Assembly (NCBI GenBank): GCA_934771675.1
Contig: CAKVMF010000055.1
Location: 1 to 6,372, forward strand
From: an uncultured Clostridia bacterium
GTDB lineage: Bacteria; Bacillota; Clostridia; Christensenellales; UBA1242
DNA length: 6,372 nucleotides
Direction of reading: 5' to 3'
Shown: positions 4,731-6,372 of the stretch, one piece after another
How the letters are laid out: each line of letters begins with the position of its first letter
Numbering within the stretch: position 1 is the first letter of the stretch
The notes under the pieces: generated by a model
The model's database searches: none
What the model was told of the DNA's origin: nothing
Seen by the model: only the letters and a program-made list of their open reading frames with translations
Position numbers and translations under genes: made by a program

Positions 4731-6372
4731 TTAATCATCAATAAGTTTAATATGCACATCTCTAAGCAATTTTTCATCAACTGTGTTTGGTGCATTGCAA
4801 AGTGGATCTTGTGCGTTTTTATTCATTGGGAATGCATAAACATCACGAATATATTCATTATGAGTCAAAAGCATCATAATTCTATCAAATCCAGGAGCAG
4901 CGCCAGCATGTGGTGGAGCACCGTATGAGAATGCGTTATAAAGTGCTGGGAATTTGTTCACAACAACTTCTTTTCCATAGCCTGCAAGTTTGAAGAGTTC
5001 AACCATCATGTTTTGATCATGGTTACGAACCGCGCCAGACAAGCTTTCATAACCATTAATAACAAGGTCATATTGATAAGCAAGTGCACTAAGTGGATCT
5101 TTTTTGATTTCTTCAAGACTGCTTTGTGGTAGTGAAAATGGATTATGTGAAAATGCAATATTTCCATCATCATCTTTTTCAAAGAATGGAAAATCAACAA
5201 TCCAGCAGAACTTGTAATCATTTTCATCAATAAGTCCAAGTTCTTTTCCGAGTTCATTTCTCAAAACATTTGTAAACTTGATTGCATTATCTTTTTCATC
5301 AGCAACAAAGAATAATGTGTCGCCTTTTTCAAAGTTTGTAAGTTCTTTAAGTTTTTGTTTTTCAACTTCAGTAACAAATTTTGAAACGCCACCAGAAATT
5401 TCATCATTATCTTGAACAACAAAATATGCAAGACCTTTTGCTTCTCTTGATTTTAAGAAGTCTGTAAGTTTGTCATACCACTTTCTTGGTTTTTCATCTG
5501 TTTTTGCTTTGATGCATTTGATTGTTTTGTTTTGGAAAATACTAAGAGTTGTGTCAGCAAAAATCTCACTTACATCAACAACTTTGAGTGGGTTTCTTAA
5601 ATCTGGTTTATCACTGCAATAATCACGAATTGCATCATTATACTTAATTCTCTTAAATTCAGAAATTTCAAAATTTGCGAACTTTTTGAAAATTTGAGTA
5701 TAAAGACCTTCAATAACTTCAAACACATCTTCTTGTGTTGCAAAAGCCATTTCCATATCAATTTGATAGAATTCTGTTGGACTTCTATCAGCCCTTGCAT
5801 CTTCATCTCTAAAGCATGGAGCAATTTGGAAATATCTATCAACACCAGAAACCATAAGCAATTGTTTAAATTGTTGTGGAGCTTGTGGAAGTGCATAAAA
5901 TTTTCCAGGGTTAAGACGACTTGGAACCAAGAAATCTCTTGCACCTTCAGGACTTGACGCTGTCAAAATTGGAGTTTGAACTTCCATAAAGTTTTGAGAG
6001 TTCATATATTCTCTAACAAACAAAAGCAAATCACTTCTAAGTTTGAGCATTTTTTGGTTGTAATCTGCACGAAGATCAAGATAACGATATTTCAAGCGAA
6101 TATCTTCAGCAACATTTTCACTATTTTTTATATCAAATGGAAGTTGCGCAGAGCATTTTCCAAGCATTGTTACATTTTTTGCAACAACTTCAATATCACC
6201 TGTTGGCATGTTTGGATTTTTGCTTTCACGCTCAACAACAGTTCCATCAATTGAAACAACATCTTCTTTTGAAAGATCAACTGCTTCATCTTTAAAAACA
6301 ACTTGAGTTTTGCCATACTTATCACGAAGTGTAACAAAAGTAAGTCCGCCAAGTTTTCTAACAGAATCTACC
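4731..6372 (-). CDS. aspS: Aspartyl-tRNA synthetase, partial, N terminus off window
   Basis: The frame is open from the right edge (codons starting at 6371) to TAA at 4731, giving 546 residues. The first visible residues, VDSVRKLGGLTFVTLRDKYG, belong to the N-terminal OB-fold anticodon-binding domain, so only about 25-30 residues are missing. An internal ATG at 6209 is not the start because the OB fold continues upstream of it. Class II motifs are clear: motif 1 around TPILTASSPEGARDF, motif 2 FRDEDARADRSPTEFYQID (visible residues about 187-205), and motif 3 ending APGFDR (about 492-497). The bacterial GAD insertion lies between motifs 2 and 3 (GLAYFVVQ, GDTLFFVAD, NVLRNELGKELGL). It charges tRNA-Asp. 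Signatures RSPTEFYQ, FSHNPFSLPQ and LAYQYDLVINGYE resemble the alphaproteobacterial subtype more than the Bacillus form (RQPEFTQ, HHPFT). Confidence 0.98.
   Translation of the reverse strand, partial: VDSVRKLGGLTFVTLRDKYGKTQVVFKDEAVDLSKEDVVSIDGTVVERESKNPNMPTGDIEVVAKNVTMLGKCSAQLPFDIKNSENVAEDIRLKYRYLDLRADYNQKMLKLRSDLLLFVREYMNSQNFMEVQTPILTASSPEGARDFLVPSRLNPGKFYALPQAPQQFKQLLMVSGVDRYFQIAPCFRDEDARADRSPTEFYQIDMEMAFATQEDVFEVIEGLYTQIFKKFANFEISEFKRIKYNDAIRDYCSDKPDLRNPLKVVDVSEIFADTTLSIFQNKTIKCIKAKTDEKPRKWYDKLTDFLKSREAKGLAYFVVQDNDEISGGVSKFVTEVEKQKLKELTNFEKGDTLFFVADEKDNAIKFTNVLRNELGKELGLIDENDYKFCWIVDFPFFEKDDDGNIAFSHNPFSLPQSSLEEIKKDPLSALAYQYDLVINGYESLSGAVRNHDQNMMVELFKLAGYGKEVVVNKFPALYNAFSYGAPPHAGAAPGFDRIMMLLTHNEYIRDVYAFPMNKNAQDPLCNAPNTVDEKLLRDVHIKLIDD

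Noticed and set aside
1..6372. CRISPR arrays, insertion sequences, tRNA or rRNA genes, attachment sites
   Set aside because: No direct repeat arrays, transposase motifs, terminal inverted repeats or tRNA-like cloverleaf signals were seen in the gaps, and the genes fill nearly all of the window.

Overview
The window is a run of housekeeping genes, all on the minus strand, so transcription goes from high to low coordinates. It looks like chromosomal DNA of an AT-rich Bacillota-type (Firmicutes-like) bacterium. G+C is about one third by eye, Shine-Dalgarno sites are strong (GGAG, AGGTGA, GGAGG), and the gene set is the rimM-trmD-rplS-rbgA-rnhB-yraN-comM neighbourhood of Clostridia and Bacilli. 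RbgA in particular points to Bacillota. The code is standard: TGA ends rimM and tryptophan is TGG. I cannot name a genus.

Layout in transcription order: aspS (aspartyl-tRNA synthetase, start off the right edge) ends at 4731 and is followed by a perfect 15-bp hairpin. Then come rimM (16S maturation factor) and trmD (tRNA m1G37 methyltransferase), overlapping by 11 bases. An 80-base gap holds a small inverted repeat and a near-consensus promoter. Next is the tightly packed set rbgA (50S assembly GTPase), rnhB (RNase HII) and yraN (UPF0102 nuclease-like). A 146-base gap carries a strong extended -10 promoter and a structured 5' leader for rplS (ribosomal protein L19), which ends in a clear intrinsic terminator. 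The comM/yifB AAA+ gene then starts from its own extended -10 promoter and runs off the left edge.

Most of the genes serve ribosome and tRNA supply: aspS charges tRNA, trmD protects the reading frame, rimM and rbgA assemble the 30S and 50S subunits, and L19 bridges them. rnhB, yraN and comM deal with nucleic acids (ribonucleotide removal, nuclease-like function, transformation recombination).

No mobile element, CRISPR array, toxin system or unknown gene cluster is visible, and I see no undescribed system. The points worth a second look are: rplS displaced from its usual place between trmD and rbgA into a self-contained unit; its leader, with crossing and mutually exclusive pairings including an anti-Shine-Dalgarno element; a YraN protein with an insertion of about 40 residues; an AspRS whose motifs resemble the alphaproteobacterial subtype; and an inverted repeat over the -35 box of the rbgA promoter.
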